Of a DNA stretch of 7,399 nucleotides, positions 4,859-7,399 are shown one piece after another; the stretch's first letter is position 1; every line of letters begins with the position of its first letter. The DNA lies in NCBI GenBank assembly GCA_023396345.1, contig JAEWWO010000284.1, positions 1 to 7,399 on the forward strand, in the 5' to 3' direction. The DNA is from Bacteroidota bacterium (GTDB taxonomy: Bacteria; Bacteroidota; Bacteroidia; Chitinophagales; Chitinophagaceae). Below the pieces are notes generated by a model. The model was not told the DNA's origin. It did no database searches and saw only the letters and a list, made by a program, of their open reading frames with translations. The position numbers and the translations under genes are program-made.

Positions 4859-7144
4859 TTACTGAAGTAATAACTTTAATGAACTTCCGTTTACACGTAC
4901 AAAATATATTCCTTTGGGCAAATCTGACACATTGATACTGGTGTGACTTCCGGATGAAAAAACTCTCTTCACCGCCTGACCGGCACTGTTGAAGATTGTT
5001 ATAACTGCATTATTTTCATGACGGAGATTTACAACACCATTCGTCACAGGATTGGGATACAATTTCAACTCTTCACTTTCTCTCGTAAATTCAATGAATT
5101 TTATTTCATGAAAAGCTGCTGCTCCATTCAAATCAATTTGTTTTAATCTGTAATAATTTCTGCCATCCGCCGGATTGTTATCTGTAAAAGAATAATTACT
5201 GCCGGCACCTTTGGAAGCTACAAAATGTAATGCTTCAAAGCTTTCCCCGTCGTTACTTCTTTCTACAAAAAAACCTTTATTATTTGTTTCTGTAGCAGTT
5301 TCCCATTTTACAAGAATTTTGTCTTTTTGTTTTTCCAGATTAAAAGATATAAGATTTACAGGCAATGTGCTGCAATTAGCATCATATGTATCCCCGTTTA
5401 TAGTCCATTGTTTTGATGTAATCAGTGTATTTCTTGCCGCTTGACCCTGTGTGTTGTAAGTAAGCCCTGTTGCATCTAATATAAGGCTGTGTCTTATTCC
5501 CACAACTGTTGCCCATGATTGGAGTGTCTCAGAATAATTATTACAATCAATACCTGAATTCGCTAAACCTATACTCGTATTAAAATGCAAATTACCTATA
5601 TACCAGTTACTTAAAGATTGATTAAATGAAGTGGCATTATTTAAAATTCTTCCCATAGTCAATACACTTCCTAGATTCCATTTACCAATAGGCTGATTGA
5701 ATGAAGTGGCATCGTTGAACATAAACATCATTTCTCTCACATTGCCGGTGCGCCACTCTGTGATATCCTGATTAAAGGCTGTTGCGCCACTAAACATAAA
5801 CGACATATCTCTTACATTCCATGTATTCCAGTTGTTGATATCGCTATTAAATGATATTGCATTCCGAAACATGCCGGACATGTTGGTAGCTTTTCCTGTA
5901 TTCCAATTATTCAACGGCTGATTAAAAACAAAATTTTCAGTAAACATACTACTAAAGTTCTCTACATTAGAAACGTCCCAGTCGTTTAATGGTTGATTAA
6001 AAGCACTTCCAATGAACATACTAGACATATTCCTTACGCCTGAAGTATTCCAGTTACTGATATCCTGATTAAACAGACTACTACTAAACATAGATTGCAT
6101 AGTAGTAACATTAGAAACATTCCAGTTATTCAATGGCTGATTAAAAGAATTTGTACTCGCAAACGTTCCAACCATTGAAGTTACGTTAACCGTGTTCCAG
6201 GAATTGATATTCTGATTGAATTCTGTAGCAGCGGTAAAAGTTGAATTCATTGTTTTTACATTGCTGACATCCCAGTTGTTAAGTGGTTGATTAAATGAAT
6301 AAGCAGAATAAAACATTTCAGATATATCTTCCACACTACTCATATCCCAACTATTAAGCGGCTGATTAAAAAAGGTAGCCAAACCAAACATTGATTTCAT
6401 AGTAGTAACATTAGCAGTATTCCAGCTATCAATGTTTTGATTAAAGGAATAAGTATTACTGAACATATAGCTCATGTCAGTAACATTTGATGTATTCCAG
6501 TTGTTTAATGGCTGATTGAATAATTGAGTACTGGTAAACATATAAGACATGTTGCGCACATTTTGTGTGTTCCAGTTGTTGATATTCTGATTAAATTTTG
6601 AAGCTGACTGAAACATATTGGACATATCTTCCACACCTGAAGTATTCCAGTTACTAAAAGATGAATTACCTGTTAAATTACTACAGGACGCAAACATATT
6701 TTTCATGCTTTTAACCAAGCTGAGATCAGGCACATCTGTGGCTGTAACATCCATATTATAACATCCCCAAAAAGCACCCTCCATTGAGGTCCAGGCAATA
6801 TTTCCCCATTGTCTTACAAATAATAAATTACTGGAATTATTATAATACTGAGAAACATTAAAGCCATTAAATGTACCGCTCCCCGGCATTGCTTTTACAA
6901 GATAGGTACCGGGTGCAGAAAACTTAATTAGCTGTCCGCTTTGAGCGTTGGTAATAGTATCTGTATTAGCAGGATTTCCAACTTCCTCCCAGATGATGGT
7001 GTAATCCACTCCTTCTCCGGGAAATTGAAGAGTTGTATCCCATGAGTACTCTTCAATATACCATTCAGTAATAAATTCGTTTTGTGCTTGTAAGCCGGTA
7101 AAAAAAGTGAGCGTAAATAATAATGTAAAAAGCAGGTTTTTCAT
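4859..7144 (-). CDS. BspA-like (DUF285) repeat surface protein with T9SS type A sorting domain
   Basis: A 761-residue secreted protein. Residues 1-20 are a Sec signal peptide (MKNLLFTLLFTLTFFTGLQA, cleavage before Gln21). Residues 21-120 form a beta-rich N-terminal domain (FITEWYI... APGTYLVKAMPG ... QWGNIAWTS) typical of this family. Residues 121-520 hold about 16 DUF285 (PF03382-type) units, most of 25 residues, with consensus M-x-x-M-F-x-x-A-x-x-F-N-Q-P-L-N-N-W-N-T-S-N-V-x-x. A cap follows (GIDCNNYSETLQSW ... WTINGDTYDANC, 531-591), then a fibronectin-III-like linker (LPVNLISFN ... YYRLKQIDL, 594-672) and a T9SS type A domain (LYPNPV 695-700 to GIYFVRV 745-751). It is predicted to cross the outer membrane by T9SS and be released or anchored at the surface, perhaps for adhesion or binding. 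The actual ligand is unknown. The gene is monocistronic with its own terminator. Confidence 0.92.
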   Translation of the reverse strand: MKNLLFTLLFTLTFFTGLQAQNEFITEWYIEEYSWDTTLQFPGEGVDYTIIWEEVGNPANTDTITNAQSGQLIKFSAPGTYLVKAMPGSGTFNGFNVSQYYNNSSNLLFVRQWGNIAWTSMEGAFWGCYNMDVTATDVPDLSLVKSMKNMFASCSNLTGNSSFSNWNTSGVEDMSNMFQSASKFNQNINNWNTQNVRNMSYMFTSTQLFNQPLNNWNTSNVTDMSYMFSNTYSFNQNIDSWNTANVTTMKSMFGLATFFNQPLNSWDMSSVEDISEMFYSAYSFNQPLNNWDVSNVKTMNSTFTAATEFNQNINSWNTVNVTSMVGTFASTNSFNQPLNNWNVSNVTTMQSMFSSSLFNQDISNWNTSGVRNMSSMFIGSAFNQPLNDWDVSNVENFSSMFTENFVFNQPLNNWNTGKATNMSGMFRNAISFNSDINNWNTWNVRDMSFMFSGATAFNQDITEWRTGNVREMMFMFNDATSFNQPIGKWNLGSVLTMGRILNNATSFNQSLSNWYIGNLHFNTSIGLANSGIDCNNYSETLQSWATVVGIRHSLILDATGLTYNTQGQAARNTLITSKQWTINGDTYDANCSTLPVNLISFNLEKQKDKILVKWETATETNNKGFFVERSNDGESFEALHFVASKGAGSNYSFTDNNPADGRNYYRLKQIDLNGAAAFHEIKFIEFTRESEELKLYPNPVTNGVVNLRHENNAVITIFNSAGQAVKRVFSSGSHTSINVSDLPKGIYFVRVNGSSLKLLLQ
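5585..6784 (-). repeat. About 16 tandem 75-bp units encoding the DUF285 repeats
   Basis: The array covers residues 121-520. Units begin at the M-x-x-M-F motif and contain FNQ(P/N/D)(L/I)xxW(N/D). Thirteen of them carry FNQ, and one (432-434) has FNS. Two neighbouring units (residues 349-372 and 373-396) are 24 residues, missing one position before FNQ. The first two and last two units are degenerate, as is common for the capping ends of such solenoids. At DNA level units are recognisably related (TTCCAGTTGTTNA and GGCTGATTAAA recur on the plus strand) but not identical, so the array is old rather than freshly expanded. Confidence 0.85.
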
Positions 7145-7341
7145 AATTGCAGTTTTTTAGTTTTGATTCAAAAAAAAGAAAGATATTTTCTGATTGTAAA
7201 ACTCGCAGAAAAATATTAGGAAGCAAATCCCTGAAAATTAGTATTTTCATCTCCCTTAAAAGTGTGAGAAATAATTCACCCATATATTTTGTGTATAAAA
7301 TAATATATAAGAAATTTGAAAACATTAATAAATACTTTGTA

Positions 7342-7399
7342 ATGAAAAAATATAGCTTACTAATACTCTTATTTCCACTATCAATGCACATTATGGCAC
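7342..7399 (+). CDS. Start of a secreted protein (3' end outside window)
   Basis: From an ATG at 7342 the frame runs to the window edge as MKKYSLLILLFPLSMHIMA. This has two lysines followed by a hydrophobic stretch, the shape of a Sec signal peptide. The sequence before it is A/T-rich (AATACTTTGTA), the usual local context for Bacteroidota starts. It is transcribed divergently from the BspA-like gene, with about 197 bp between them. Only 19 codons are visible, so no family can be given; a chance reading frame cannot be excluded. Confidence 0.5.
   Translation, partial: MKKYSLLILLFPLSMHIMA

Noticed and set aside
7065..7391. A 108-residue minus-strand frame overlapping the start of the BspA-like gene
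   Set aside because: It overlaps the signal peptide of a well supported gene in another frame, is rich in AT-derived residues (I, Y, F, K, L), and shows no family pattern.

Overview
The window looks like chromosomal DNA from a member of the Bacteroidota, probably near the Chitinophagia/Sphingobacteriia. The evidence is low GC content, A-rich leaders instead of Shine-Dalgarno sites, promoter motifs of the TTTG...TAnnTTTG type, a large surface protein ending in a type IX secretion (T9SS) sorting domain, a DUF2911 protein, and intergenic repeats of a kind common in that phylum. The genus cannot be fixed from this sequence.

Layout, left to right. (1) 1-429 (+): C-terminal part of a DUF2911 protein, followed by a strong terminator hairpin. 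(2) 541-1341 (+): argB, an N-acyl-glutamate kinase of arginine synthesis. (3) 1342-1563: a convergent intergenic stretch made of three low-complexity repeat modules. (4) 3587-1564 (-): a two-gene unit, a DegT/DnrJ/EryC1/StrS sugar aminotransferase and then rfbD (dTDP-4-dehydrorhamnose reductase), which points to deoxy- or amino-sugar supply for surface polysaccharide. (5) 3605-3805: divergent promoters, a tRNA-Arg(UCU) gene and its terminator. (6) 3840-4858: a decayed zone. It holds a small-lipoprotein gene broken by an in-frame TGA exactly at its lipobox, the N-terminal scar of a REP-associated (RAYT/Y1-type) transposase, and paired palindromes of the type such transposases mobilise. (7) 7144-4859 (-): a 761-residue BspA-like protein with about 16 DUF285 repeats and a T9SS type A C-terminal domain, ending in a 13-bp-stem terminator. 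(8) 7342-end (+): the first 19 codons of another secreted protein.

The genes do not form one pathway. argB, the sugar-nucleotide pair and the tRNA are ordinary core functions. The accessory interest lies in 3840-7144: a repeat-built secreted protein next to a small graveyard of a lipoprotein and a RAYT element. I see no CRISPR array, phage module or clearly new defence system. The points most worth a second look are the fossil RAYT with its palindromes, the lipobox nonsense codon, and the repeat organisation of the BspA-like protein.
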